From Nothopassalora personata (taxonomy: Eukaryota; Ascomycota; Dothideomycetes; Mycosphaerellales; Mycosphaerellaceae), in assembly GCA_033816765.1 (NCBI GenBank), contig CM066293.1, positions 1,426,001 to 1,490,000 on the forward strand: a stretch of 64,000 bases of DNA, written 5' to 3'. The notes beneath the pieces were generated by a model. That model was not told the origin of the DNA. It did no database searches and saw only the letters and a program-made list of their open reading frames with translations. This document shows, piece by piece, positions 18,794 through 30,616 of the stretch; the stretch's first letter is position 1, and every line of letters begins with the position of its first letter. The position numbers were made by a program, and so were the translations under genes.

Positions 18794-21079
18794 CTAATTC
18801 GTTGTGATCCAGTTGTCGAGAATGTCGCGGACGTCGTTATAGTTATCATTGTACGGATCTTCTTCTTCAATGCCGGCCAGGAAGTCGTCAATGCCGAAAG
18901 CATTTCGCTGAGTGGCGCCAAAACTCTCGCTGTACATTGTCGATGGAGCCGTTCCGCGGTTGGGCTTGATGCTGCTGACGTGTACCGTGTCCCAGTCCGA
19001 GTTGTAGGCACTCGATCCGCTACAAGAATCGCCTGGTGGCGAGAACACCTCACGCCCAACGTGTGGATGCGAGTTCATGACGTCGAAGTTGACAGCGTCG
19101 CTGAAGATATCCACACCACCGTCGGCCGGGCTTGACTCACCAGCAAACCCATCTGAGCCTGAATAGTCGTTGAACGAGTTGTTGTTCGCGACTGGGCTTG
19201 AACCGTCGTTGTATGAAGCAGCTGCGCCTGGAAGTGCACTGGGCGTAGAGCGTCGCGATAGCTTTGATGGCGATACGCTGTCCGAAGGCTCCTCGGGTAT
19301 ACTCAAGTCGATGCGAATCTTAGCCTGCGAGTGCTTTGTTGACACTGCCGATGGAGGTGAAGTTGGCGGCGTGTCAATCCAAGAGGTTGACGCCATGTTG
19401 AAGTGTCCGTTGGCGCTGTCCATGTTCAGGAAGTCGCCAGCGTCCAACTCGTCAGAATCATGAGGTGGAGTTTCGGGCATGCTTCGCTCGCTTGCAGCTG
19501 AGCTCATGCTCTCGGCCTGGCCCTCGTTGGCGTTTGCCTGGTCCAGGGAGCGGGCGAGCGCAGCTTTTCGAGCCCGAGTGGCCACGTCTGGACGGTTCGA
19601 CTTCTTCGATCGATCACCCTCTGAGCGCTCCTTCTTTGGTCGGCCACGCTTCGGCTTATCCTCCTCTGCCTTCTCGAAACCTGGGAGGACGCCCTCGCAC
19701 ATGTCGCGCTGACGATGTCTAGTCAAAGCATCTGCGCGAGCGAAAGTTTTACCGCACGGGCAGATGGCAGGTCGCTCGTTCGTGTGGGTCAGATGGTGAC
19801 GCTTTGTGTCGTGGAGTCGGTTGAATCGCTTGCCGCAAGGATTGCAGCGGAATCGACGGTCGTCGAGATGGTTCTGGACATGCGATCGAGCGTTCTCCTT
19901 TCGCCTGATCGTTTGATCGCATCCATCCCACTTGCATCGGTAGGCCACGCCTTTCCCATTTGGCTGGACCAACCATGAGTTGATCTGCTCTTCAGAAATA
20001 CCGGTGTCGATGTAAGTGGCGTCGATTCCAGCTGCATCGAGCGCGGCTTGCTCGGGACACATCGGACCGCCAGCCATCATGAAGTGAGGGCTGTTGAAGT
20101 CTTGCTCTGCGCCAGCAGCGGCCTGGTACATTATCGAGTCATCGTAACCGGGAACCGCCTCTTCGAACAGAGTTGGCATCGGAGTGCTGTGCTGGTGTGG
20201 CGGCGATGATGGATCGGCAATTGATGACGAGTAGGCTGAAGCTGCATAGTCTTGCTCACCTGTATAGCTAAAAGAGCCATTGCTGAAAGCTGTGTTTAGC
20301 GAGGCAAATTGGCTGCCATCTTGGTTCTGTGGCATTGGCGCAACGTCGAGCTGATAGCTTTGGCTGCGTTGATGCTTGGCATGTGAAGGTGGTGGACTCG
20401 GCCAGCTCTGGACGTGATTCTGTGGCGTGTTCGGTACGGTCTGTGCATGACCTTGCGAGTTGGGTGTTGATGGCATGAGTGACATTGTAGGTTGTGAAAT
20501 GAAGACCGGTGCAGCCGTATCGCCAGCGATCGGATGGCTGACCTGGACGAAAGGCGTGGTCTGCATGGTGGGATTGGGTTGAGGATTGGCTGAGCCGTTG
20601 CCAAAGTTCTGCTCATACCACATGAGATGGTTGTGCAGGTGTTGCATCGCAACGGCTTGATCCTGAGTTGCTGAGCTGACGGATTGATTGACATTGCCGT
20701 TCAGCTGCTGATGGAGATGGGATTGGAAGTCGAGTGCGCCTGGTTGCGGCGGCTGTGGGAAGCCCGGCGGGCGGCTTTGCTCCTGCGCTTCTTGCTTGAT
20801 CGAGAAATGTTGCTGCTCCGATGGTGGTAATGCTAGGTTAGTATCCGGTTGGTGTGGGGTCCTTGCGAATGGTAGCCCTGTCGGTTGATCTTGAGGTAAC
20901 AGAGGCCGAAACCCAGTGTGTGGGTGCATGGCCTGATCTAGAGACCGTCCTCGACGGTGTGAAGGTCGTGGGTATCGAGGAGGATGGCGCGTTATGGGCG
21001 TCGCAAGGACAGGAACCTCGAGCGATTGATTGCGTCGGTGTTGGCGACGGCGCTCCTGTATGGCGGTTCCTGGCAACAT
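18794..21079 (-). CDS. C2H2 zinc finger transcription factor, Swi5/Ace2-like
   Basis: A single open frame of 761 aa. Residues about 378-462 hold three fingers: YRCKWDGCDQTIRRKENARSH, then FRCNPCGKRFNRLHDTKRH, then a CPCGKTFARADALTRHRQRDMC finger ending in Cys rather than His. The CPCGK-F-R-DAL-RH-R-R-M-C pattern is that of the third finger of yeast Swi5 and Ace2. It is followed at about 475 by KRGRPKK, an AT-hook core. The N-terminal half is Gln/Pro/Ser-rich and disordered, as in activators. Yeast homologues drive late-mitotic and cell-separation genes; in filamentous fungi they act in conidiation and septation. It lies divergent from UBI3. Confidence 0.85.
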   Translation of the reverse strand: MLPGTAIQERRRQHRRNQSLEVPVLATPITRHPPRYPRPSHRRGRSLDQAMHPHTGFRPLLPQDQPTGLPFARTPHQPDTNLALPPSEQQHFSIKQEAQEQSRPPGFPQPPQPGALDFQSHLHQQLNGNVNQSVSSATQDQAVAMQHLHNHLMWYEQNFGNGSANPQPNPTMQTTPFVQVSHPIAGDTAAPVFISQPTMSLMPSTPNSQGHAQTVPNTPQNHVQSWPSPPPSHAKHQRSQSYQLDVAPMPQNQDGSQFASLNTAFSNGSFSYTGEQDYAASAYSSSIADPSSPPHQHSTPMPTLFEEAVPGYDDSIMYQAAAGAEQDFNSPHFMMAGGPMCPEQAALDAAGIDATYIDTGISEEQINSWLVQPNGKGVAYRCKWDGCDQTIRRKENARSHVQNHLDDRRFRCNPCGKRFNRLHDTKRHHLTHTNERPAICPCGKTFARADALTRHRQRDMCEGVLPGFEKAEEDKPKRGRPKKERSEGDRSKKSNRPDVATRARKAALARSLDQANANEGQAESMSSAASERSMPETPPHDSDELDAGDFLNMDSANGHFNMASTSWIDTPPTSPPSAVSTKHSQAKIRIDLSIPEEPSDSVSPSKLSRRSTPSALPGAAASYNDGSSPVANNNSFNDYSGSDGFAGESSPADGGVDIFSDAVNFDVMNSHPHVGREVFSPPGDSCSGSSAYNSDWDTVHVSSIKPNRGTAPSTMYSESFGATQRNAFGIDDFLAGIEEEDPYNDNYNDVRDILDNWITTN

Positions 21080-22595
<1,516 letters not shown>

Positions 22596-23221
22596 ACGAG
22601 CGATCGAGGTGGCGAGGGCGAACAGCCGGCCTGCTAACAGTTGGTAGCATTGTACGGAATCCCGCGGGAGTCTTTTGATGGATGACAAACAAATCACTTC
22701 TGCCTGTTCCGCTTTGTTCCACGTGACTCATGTGACGACCCTTGGCTCACCTTTGTGGTCATGACCTGTCATCAATAACTTTGCTACATCTAGCTTGGAG
22801 TGCATGCCAACCACCACATCTCCTCGACGACGGTTCACTTCTACACCATGGCCCGTATCGCTGTGGCGGAACGCTCAACGTCGTAGGTACGTACACATTC
22901 ACATCAAGGCATATATTATAGGAGCGGCGGCAGGCGGTCGGTGGCGCAGAGCAACGGGCAAACTCGGAGAGCAGCTGGAAGAGCACCACGAGTAAACCAG
23001 GGAGCAGAAAATTCAGCGATAGAGATCTGGCAGAAGGACACGGGAGGGTACAGGACATTAACACCTGGCCGGACACGCATGTCATTAAGAATGTAAGTCA
23101 GAACGGCCAGGCCAGGCTCTCAATAGCCCGGCTTGCTAACGACAGATGGAGCTACTACGAAGCGCTTTCACCAACCCGACCGACATCAAGTGGAGGACAA
23201 ACGCACCCACGATCCACAACC
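22596..23221. other. Intergenic, UBI3 to F-box gene
   Basis: 626 bp. A 66-codon ORF (22795-22995) and intron-like signals (GTAAGT near 23093, GCTAAC then ACAG near 23135-23145) are present, so an unrecognised small gene or a spliced leader of the F-box gene is possible. Nothing is recognisable at protein level. Confidence 0.4.
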
Positions 23222-23989
23222 ATGGCAGCAACCAAATCCGCGCTCGAAACAACTGAACTGTTGGAAATGATCATCCTCAACCTCCCACTCCGCAGCGTCC
23301 TACGCCTCCAACGCGTATCGCACCTCTGGCACGCCACAATCCTCACCTCGATCAAAATCCAACAAGCACTCTTCATTCGCTCTACCCCAACACCCACCAC
23401 GAACAAGCACGTCATGCAAGACACGACTCTGGACTCCACCTGTCTCTCGACCCTCACCCCCGTCTCTCCTAGAACCATAATCAACGACATCCTCAACATA
23501 TCAGGAAGCGCAGTAGGCATATCTCACCTGCACCCCACCACAACCTTCCCATCGAAAGGTTCCTGGCAACAAATGCATCTGACCCAACCCTCCACAACCT
23601 CCGACTTGCTCGTCGGCAACTTCATCGCCCTGTCCGCCTCTGAGGCTATCGACCTCTCCAGAGACAGCTTCATTGCCTCAGCGTCCTCGACCTGTCCTGA
23701 GAGCAACCATAGCATCACGCACGGCTCCTTCTCTCGCCTCGGCGCGATCCATCTCCAAAGCGGCTCAGGTCTAACGCTGGACATGGCGGCGCAGGGCATA
23801 GCACAGCTCCGTGAGCGCTTCACGGACGCAGAGCATAAGGGGCGAGAGTTGAGATTCTTCTGGGGAAGCCGAGTCAAGGCGGATTTGATGGTGGATTTGC
23901 TGATGGAGATTGCCGAATGTGTGGAGGAAGATGTTAGGAGGCTTCGGAGGGGTCGGGCGATAAGTCGAGACTCTGGCAGATTGGCATGA
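23222..23989 (+). CDS. Small F-box protein
   Basis: An intronless frame of 255 aa. Residues about 7-50 are an F-box: TTELLEMIILNLPLRSVLRLQRVSHLW, followed by HATI-TSIKIQQALF, a form very common in Mycosphaerella-type fungi. No LRR or WD repeat follows; the rest is Thr/Ser/Pro-rich with a final charged helix-like part. By family it would link a target to an SCF ligase through Skp1, but such short members are many, fast-evolving and mostly uncharacterised. It faces the NYN gene tail to tail. Confidence 0.75.
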   Translation: MAATKSALETTELLEMIILNLPLRSVLRLQRVSHLWHATILTSIKIQQALFIRSTPTPTTNKHVMQDTTLDSTCLSTLTPVSPRTIINDILNISGSAVGISHLHPTTTFPSKGSWQQMHLTQPSTTSDLLVGNFIALSASEAIDLSRDSFIASASSTCPESNHSITHGSFSRLGAIHLQSGSGLTLDMAAQGIAQLRERFTDAEHKGRELRFFWGSRVKADLMVDLLMEIAECVEEDVRRLRRGRAISRDSGRLA

Positions 23990-24337
23990 TGAAGGCGATG
24001 GAAGCTGCTTTCGATGGTTTGAGGGAATCGTGGGGTGGTGGGAGGATGAGGCGCGGTGGGAGACGATGAATATGATGCGATGGGATATGATGGGTCCAAA
24101 ATTCGACTCCGTCGCTATGCCGGAGTCGGCTTGCTATGAAATGATTCTTTGAACTGTTCAAAAAAGTACATTCAATCCCTCTCAACTCCTGGACGTGACA
24201 CCCTGGCCTTACGGTCCGGAGCAATGCAGTAGCTCAGCCCCACCAGATTTGTCGACGTCGATGCGGCATACGCTCCAGCAAACCTGCCAACGAACCAGCA
24301 TCGTGAGTATCGTCCTTGCTCAATGGGCCTCCGTCGC
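23990..24337. terminator. Convergent 3' region, F-box gene / NYN gene
   Basis: 348 bp between two converging stops; it should hold both 3' ends. A weak 96-codon minus-strand ORF overlaps it and has no recognisable content. Confidence 0.35.
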
Positions 24338-26527
24338 TCACATGTCAAGCAGCTCTTCGGCATAGTCGTCCAAATATATGATCTTGAAACGGTCGCCCCA
24401 ATGATGGAGCCATTCTGGCTTCTTGTACAACCCATTGATGTTCTTGCTCCAAGATACGAGTTCCACAGTCCAGTTCTTCTTCAAGGCCCTCTCCACCATG
24501 GCCATGAAGCCTGGGCTGTATTCAGCACTTGCCGCGTCTCCAGTCGCCAAAACCATCGTGGATGGCTCGTCGTAGTCAACAACTGACTCCAGCATCTTCA
24601 AATGCAATATCTCATCCACACCCTGCTCGATCATAGCAGGCGGTGCGTATTGCGGCGTGTTCGTTTCCGAGCCACTGCCGTTTCCGCCGCCGATGCCAGG
24701 AATCATCGAGAACTGAGGTGGCGAGCTTGAAACGGATCCCTGGACAAGAGCCACATTATTGCTGGGAGGCGGCGCTTTCGTGCTTCTCCCGAAACGTCGC
24801 AGGTCTTGCTCTTTGAAGTAAACTTGGCGTTCTGTAAGTTCGCGAGCTTTGTATACTTTTTCCAGAATACTGCACTCATAGCCCACTGCCTTGGCCTTAT
24901 CGAAGGCTGGAAGATGTGGCGTGGAGCCAGCCAGTACACGCTTTGCGACTGGCCGTCGGCGCTCGATAAGAAGGCCCAACCCATCGAAGGAAAGGTGAGC
25001 TTGTGGCACACGAGCCGTGGGATGGATGTTTCTAGACCGCTTGAGCTGGTCCATGAAGCCGATGAAGATATTGCTCGCATCAATGAAGACGTGAATGCCG
25101 TTTGGGTCGTTGTTGTGTGTCGTGAGGTTCATAGGGTTGACCAGGTGTTTCCTGTCTTCACTGAAGTTGTTCAGAATCTTCATGAACAGTGCCCAGTGCC
25201 TGTCTTCGCCAGATCGCACCACCTTTGGCTCGATGGTGAGGGGAGCACCAACACGTTTCTGCACGGGCATAGAAGCTGGGGTGTTTAGAGTGCCTGCCAC
25301 CCGCGGCATTAAATGCGGTGGAGTTGCAATGAGTTTTCCATTCAGCATCGGTTGTACCGAAGAGGGAATGAGGTTGTTGACTTTCTTGTTTTGCGGAGTG
25401 TTGATAAGCTGGACAGAGGGACCGGCCTTAATCTGCGTGGTTGTGACCGCTAATGGTTGCACGTTCATATTTTTCGGGGCCATGGGCGCTTTAGAGGCTG
25501 ATTTGGTGATGTTCTGCGATGCCTTCCAAGCAGCAAGACGGTCTTCGTGACTACGAGACCTCGTCAACCTGCCGGGAGAATCTGCAGCGGCCTGCTTAGT
25601 GCGAGGTTTGGATGTGTTCGGAGAAGGCGAAGGAGGCATTTGGCCTTGCTTGATGGAAGCCATGGCTCGAGCTACAGCATTGACAGCTTCACTCGTGGTA
25701 TCTAGCTTCCAGTCCTCAGGCTTGACCGCCTTCTCCGACCCATCTGGAGCAAAAAGCTCCATCAATTCAGGATCGAGTTCAACATTTGTGGCATGCCGGC
25801 TAGCCTTCTTGTTCTGATTGTACTGCAGAATGTTGTGTTCTAGATGGTCCTTCTCTTCTGGCGCTAAAGACGTGATCGCCTTGCCACTAGCGTCGCGCGG
25901 CCTGAGACCAAGTCTTGGTGTCGGCGTGGACGGTACAAGATGTGACGACGCCTTGATGGCGGGTGCTTTCTTTCCGACGGGATCTGCTTCAGACTCCGAC
26001 ACATTCATGCTTAGCCCAGCCATCTGGCTCTGTAGCACCTTTCTCTCCTTGCGCCGTGCTTTCTTTCTTTGCGTCTTTGTCAAGCCAGCAAGCGGGTCCT
26101 TCCTCACGCTTTTCCAGTCAACAGACTCGTCGCCATCTGTGCCATCCAGATCCGAGGCCTGAACATCGTCTGATGATGCTTTCCACTTGCTCTTCTGTGA
26201 CACATACGTCGCTCCATCAGAGGCATAATCATCTTTGTGCGGCACCGGTGGGGGCACTTGATCGTCGCTGGCCAACGGTTCGTGCTCGATATGGCTTGGC
26301 GAGCCTAGAAACTGCCATACTTTGCTGAAATCACCAAGCTTTGGTGTTGAGCTCGCGAAGTCTTGTGCATCGGTGTTGTGCAGTGCAGGAAGATCAGACT
26401 TCACGGCCTCGGAGTGCTGATCATGATTGTTCGGTGGCGGTTGGTCGACGGCCTTTGGATTGAGTGTATTGACGAAGTCAAGAACATGAGACAAGTCCCA
26501 GCGCTTCGTTTCTGTGCTTGCACCCAT
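24338..26527 (-). CDS. NYN (PIN-like) domain protein with long disordered N-terminus
   Basis: A single frame of 729 aa. The first 470 residues are low in order, with acidic, Lys/Arg-rich (KTQRKKARRKERK) and Ser/Pro parts. From about 475 a PIN-like NYN fold is readable: a VFIDASNIFIGF strand with the first catalytic Asp, VGYECSILEKVYKARELTE, the GVDEILHLKMLESVVDY helix with acidic residues, and STMVLATGDAASAEYSPGF with the GD motif, closing in VELVSWSKNINGLY. NYN domains are usually metal-dependent RNases; the expected Asp residues are present. The cellular role is not known to me. Divergent from the SLC25 gene (473 bp). Confidence 0.8.
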   Translation of the reverse strand: MGASTETKRWDLSHVLDFVNTLNPKAVDQPPPNNHDQHSEAVKSDLPALHNTDAQDFASSTPKLGDFSKVWQFLGSPSHIEHEPLASDDQVPPPVPHKDDYASDGATYVSQKSKWKASSDDVQASDLDGTDGDESVDWKSVRKDPLAGLTKTQRKKARRKERKVLQSQMAGLSMNVSESEADPVGKKAPAIKASSHLVPSTPTPRLGLRPRDASGKAITSLAPEEKDHLEHNILQYNQNKKASRHATNVELDPELMELFAPDGSEKAVKPEDWKLDTTSEAVNAVARAMASIKQGQMPPSPSPNTSKPRTKQAAADSPGRLTRSRSHEDRLAAWKASQNITKSASKAPMAPKNMNVQPLAVTTTQIKAGPSVQLINTPQNKKVNNLIPSSVQPMLNGKLIATPPHLMPRVAGTLNTPASMPVQKRVGAPLTIEPKVVRSGEDRHWALFMKILNNFSEDRKHLVNPMNLTTHNNDPNGIHVFIDASNIFIGFMDQLKRSRNIHPTARVPQAHLSFDGLGLLIERRRPVAKRVLAGSTPHLPAFDKAKAVGYECSILEKVYKARELTERQVYFKEQDLRRFGRSTKAPPPSNNVALVQGSVSSSPPQFSMIPGIGGGNGSGSETNTPQYAPPAMIEQGVDEILHLKMLESVVDYDEPSTMVLATGDAASAEYSPGFMAMVERALKKNWTVELVSWSKNINGLYKKPEWLHHWGDRFKIIYLDDYAEELLDM

Positions 26528-27000
26528 ATAAGCCTACGGCTGCCGACTCCAGGGTGGCGCGGTGGTGAGCTTGCTAGTAGATCTGGGTTCCTGAGCGGCG
26601 TCGAAAGGTGATGCTATGAGCGATCACGTGTCAGTAGTGAAGAATGGTAGGGAAGTAGCAAGCAATGTCAGGCAAAGTGGCTTATGTCTCTTCATGCTGT
26701 GACTGTGGGCGTCATGAATGGTGGTGGGTTTTGTGTGTCAGTGTGAAGGTCGAGGTCCGTCGCGTCTCAGACACAAGATGCAGTCATCGGCAGCTGGCAG
26801 CGGCCAAGCCCCGCCATCGCCACTGTAGTTCTAGATCGCCGAACAATGAATGCCTCACCCCCGACCGCACCTTTCACTGTCACACTCCCACTGCCACCCA
26901 AGGACGATCGGACGAATTACGAGACCACGATGATAATCTAGATCGCTACCGTCACTTCTGCCATATATGGAGGATTTTTGCCGCTCTTCTCGTTCTGACC
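26528..27000. promoter_or_regulatory. Divergent promoter region, NYN gene / mitochondrial carrier
   Basis: 473 bp between divergent starts. An open frame from 26665 runs into the carrier frame, but the carrier's conserved N-terminus begins at 27001, so I treat the upstream part as leader. No further motif is seen. Confidence 0.45.
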
Positions 27001-28154
27001 ATGTCCGCTGATTTCTGGTCCGGCTATGTCTCTGGAGCCATTGGCATTCTGATCGGCAATCCTTTGGACATTGTGAAGACAAAGCTGCAAGCTGCATCGG
27101 CCCAGCATTCCCCCGAGGTTCATGTGGTCCCAACCAATGTTCAAGGTGCTCCCAAGAGCATCGAAAGACTCACTCAGCTGGCAAGAGGAGCTGCCGCTCC
27201 AATCTTGGGATACGGAGCTCTCAATGCCATACTATGTAAGGCCTTCCGTATACAGATGCCGTTGCGGTATAGACAGCAGTCGAAAAATACCCATCTCCTA
27301 GTCGTACTAGCCTTGTCTGACACACTTCCCTTTCCTAGTCATGACCTACAATCGCAGTCTTGCCCTGATCAATACTGGTGACATGAACCAATGGCCGGAG
27401 AGGCCACCAGCATGGAGCATCTGGACAGCCGGCGCTCTAGGAGGCCTTGCAACCTTCCTCGTCTCAGCACCGACAGAACTCGTAAAGTGCCGTGCACAGG
27501 TCTCTCATCCACCTAAATCATCCTTACAGATCACGCGCGAGCTATGGGCTGCAGGAGGTCTTCGACGTCTCTACATGGGCGGTGGAATCACGAGCGTTCG
27601 CGATGCAGCAGGATATGGATTTTAGTACGTCGACCTTATACCCTCTTCTGTCTGGGCCAATCCATGCCCAAGTGTGCCTTCACTACCCGTTCTGCTTCCT
27701 CTGCCCTTTCGTATCAGCAGCTAAGTACGTCTTCCATAGCTTCTGGTCCTATGAACTCAGCAAACGTGGCATGACCAACCCCGACGACACCCACGCCCAA
27801 CAAGCCGTGAAAGTCCTCCTCTGCGGTGGCTTAGCCGGAGTCGTAACCTGGGTCTCAATCTTCCCGCTAGATGTCGTGAAGACGCGGGTGCAAACTTGGG
27901 ACCTGCGTCACGACAAACTTTCTCCTGCACTATCAACAGCTGCAGGGACTGCCGGTCAACCATTGCTAGACACCTCCGAAGTCGTGGCGAAGCGCTCAAG
28001 CACGTTTGCTATCGCGAAGGCAGCCTATCATGCAGAGGGCACGAGTGTCTTCTTCCGCGGTCTAGGAATCTGCTCAGCTCGGGCCTTCCTCGTAAACGCG
28101 GTACAGTGGGCTGTGTACGAGTGGATGATGCGAGTCCTGAATAGTCAGCCATAG
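27001..28154 (+). CDS. Mitochondrial carrier family (SLC25) protein
   Basis: Exons 27001-27235, 27339-27624 and 27740-28154 give 311 aa, the usual family length. The three repeats each carry the signature after the odd helix: PLDIVKTKLQ, PTELVKCRAQ and PLDVVKTRVQ. Between them lie GGLATFLVSAP and GGLAGVVTWVSIFP helices and a final FFRGLGICSARAFLVNAVQW. The start is the ATG just before SADFWSGYVSGAIGILIGNP; the frame is open further upstream but has no carrier features. Splice frames: Leu-Phe across intron 1, Tyr-Phe across intron 2. Substrate unknown; the layout suggests the amino-acid/carnitine branch of inner-membrane exchangers, which is inference. Confidence 0.9.
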
Positions 28155-28599
28155 CCAAGCACCTATTCACGCTGATCCCATTTCCATTCCGGGTCTGGAC
28201 TATCTGCTACTAAAGTCTACCTGTCCAACGGAGAACAAGCTTCCCATTTTCGCTGATGTGTCCCATCCCATTTCAAAAGCAGCACGTATCCTCACTCCAG
28301 CCTGTGTGCTAAGGAATAGAGGAAAGAAGGTTCCACTCTAGTGTTACAGCACGCTTTTGAGTCTCAATCGCAGTCTCGCTCATCGCAGTATGTTACAGGC
28401 CCATCTTCACCCAGTCAGAATCCGTTCCGTCGAAAGCCCAGGAGTGAAGCGATCTCCTGCCCATTGTTCCAGCTGTTTCTGTTCAGAGCCGTATTCGTAG
28501 TACCGGAAAGAGTGTGTCGTAGTGTTTGTGGATGACGAAGAAGTCGAAGGTGTTCATCCTCTTCTGTCTCGGTATGTGTGTCAGTCTTGGTAGCAGAAT
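28155..28599. terminator. Convergent 3' region, carrier / RRM gene
   Basis: 445 bp between converging stops, presumably both 3' UTRs. No ORF or repeat of note. Confidence 0.4.
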
Positions 28600-30501
28600 T
28601 TACATCATCTGCTCCTGCATGCTGCCGGTTGGCTCTTGGCCGTCCATGACGCCGCTGTCGGGGTATTTGGCGTAGTCGAGACCAAGAGGACGACCACCGT
28701 AGGAGTAGCCCTGGAACTTCTCAATGGCGGTTTGAGCATCTGGCTGGCTGCTGAAGCGCACGACACCGGAGCCGCGAGAGCGACCATTTGGCTCGTACTG
28801 GATCTCGGCTTGCTCTACAGTCCCAATGGTCTGGAAGAGCTCGACCAAGTCCTCGTTGCTGGTGCTCCATGGCAGCTAGAAAAATATCAGCAATGTGCAG
28901 CAGAAGTCGATAGGAGCCTACTCACGTTCTTGACGTGGATGATGGGGTTTGGCTCGCCACCAGAAACAGCGCCATCGGTGAACGGGTTGGGTGCGACGAC
29001 AGGAGGAGCAGAGCCGCCGCCTGGAGCGCCACCGTAGCCGCCTCCCTGACCGCCATAGCCTGCGCCACCATATGCGCCTCCACCATAGCCTCCACGGCCT
29101 CCTCCATAGCCGCCACGACCACCGAAGCCACCGCCGCCATAGCCACCTTGCTGGAAGCCTCCGCCGAATCCACCGCGGCCAGCAAAACCACCACGGCCTC
29201 CGCCGAATCCGCCACGTCCGCCGAATCCTGGGCCTGAGTTGGCATAGCGATCCTCGCGAACTTCAAGAATACGGCCTTGCCAGTCGTAGCCGTGGAAGGA
29301 CTGGATTGCGTTCTGTGCGTCTTCTGGTGTATCAAATGCCACAACACCGGAACCCTTAGGATGTCCGTCTGGTGAGGTGTGCACATCGGCGCGGATGACA
29401 TTTCCAGCTTGGCGGAACAAGTCCTTCAGATCTTGCCAGCCAGCACCAAAAGGGACCTGTTGCTTTGTTAGTGAAGCTCAATTCGTGTTGCGAGGATGCT
29501 CACATTTGAGACAAAGATCTGGCATTTGCCACCTCCTTGACCCATGCCTCCTCCATAGCCGCCCTGGAAGCCAGCTCCGCCTTGAAAGCCACCGCCACGG
29601 CCTCCTTGGAAGCCACCACGACCTCCAGCAGCACCTGGTGGTCCAGAAAATCTTGGCTCAGTCTCACGGTCCTGGTGATGTGTCAGCTTCAGCAGCACAA
29701 ATTATGGTGTTTTCACGTACCTCGCGGACGTAGACCAGTCTGCCCATCAAGGCGGTGTTGCTGAGTGTGGCGATCGCTTCTTGAGCTTGCTCTCTAGTGG
29801 CATACTCGCAGATACTGTAGTACTGTCAGCTTTTGTGGTGTTACAAGTGATGTTGGTGGTCTTGAGCTCACCCGCAGCCCTTGCTCATGCCGTTCGGTAG
29901 TAATAGCACGTCTGCGAAGAGGACATCCAATGTGCCGTCTGTGAGGTAGTCAGTGACATTGTGGCTCGCGGTAGTGTTTTAATGGCATACCTTTACGCAT
30001 ATGGTCCTTGAGGTGGTGCCACTTGACGTCGTATGAGAGGTTACCGACGTAGACACGGCGGTCCTGCTGTGAGGACTCATTGACTGATTTCATCATGTTC
30101 TCCTTGGCGTGTTGACGCTCTTCGAAACTGCGTGGTGGTGGTCCTCTGTCGCTGGACTCGTATCGGCCGTTTGACGGTCTTGGTGATGGATCACGGCGGT
30201 TGCGGTGGTCACGGTCGTCTCGCTCGCGGTATCCGCGCTGTGGTGAGCGTGATCTGTCACGGTGGTGGTCGTCGTCGCGGTAGTCGGAGCGACGTCTGCT
30301 CTCACGTGGCGATCTGTCGCGCTGTAAAGAACACGTGTCAGTAGGAAGCAACTTTTGGAGAGCGCGCGATAGCCTTCCGCGTACGGTGTCCTTGGCCGAA
30401 CGAGGGGGCGGGCGACCCCGTCCTACAGAACGTGGTGGGAGGGCGGGAGGTGTGCGGAACCCAGGCGGGTCAGGAGGCGGTGGAGGAGGCGGCTTTGACA
30501 T
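28600..30501 (-). CDS. SR-type three-RRM mRNA-binding protein (Gbp2/Hrb1-like)
   Basis: Seven exons: 30501-30385, 30321-29991, 29938-29872, 29814-29721, 29671-29504, 29456-28926 and 28875-28600; 527 aa. A Pro-rich start leads into an Arg/Ser/Asp-rich region ([17 protein letters not shown]...), then RRM1 ([21 protein letters not shown]), a Gly/Phe/Gln spacer, RRM2 ([21 protein letters not shown]), a long Gly-Gly-Phe/Gly-Gly-Tyr RGG-like region and RRM3 ([19 protein letters not shown]). This order is that of yeast Gbp2/Hrb1, shuttling factors that bind spliced mRNA for quality control and export. Intron 1 is 63 bp and stop-free. An upstream exon at 30616-30554 could replace the first three codons (see findings). 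Confidence 0.85.
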
Positions 30502-30616
30502 GATGTTAGTCCCATATGGTCCAGATCCAAATCAATAGGCCTGGTTCACGTACGGACTCTCGGAGCTCCGCGCCAGTGGCGCGTGCACGCGCAAGGAAAC
30601 CAGCCAAACAATCCAT

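Noticed and set aside
28922..29401. Ala/Ser-rich 159-codon minus-strand ORF
   Set aside because: Out-of-frame reading of the Gly-rich repeats in the RRM gene.
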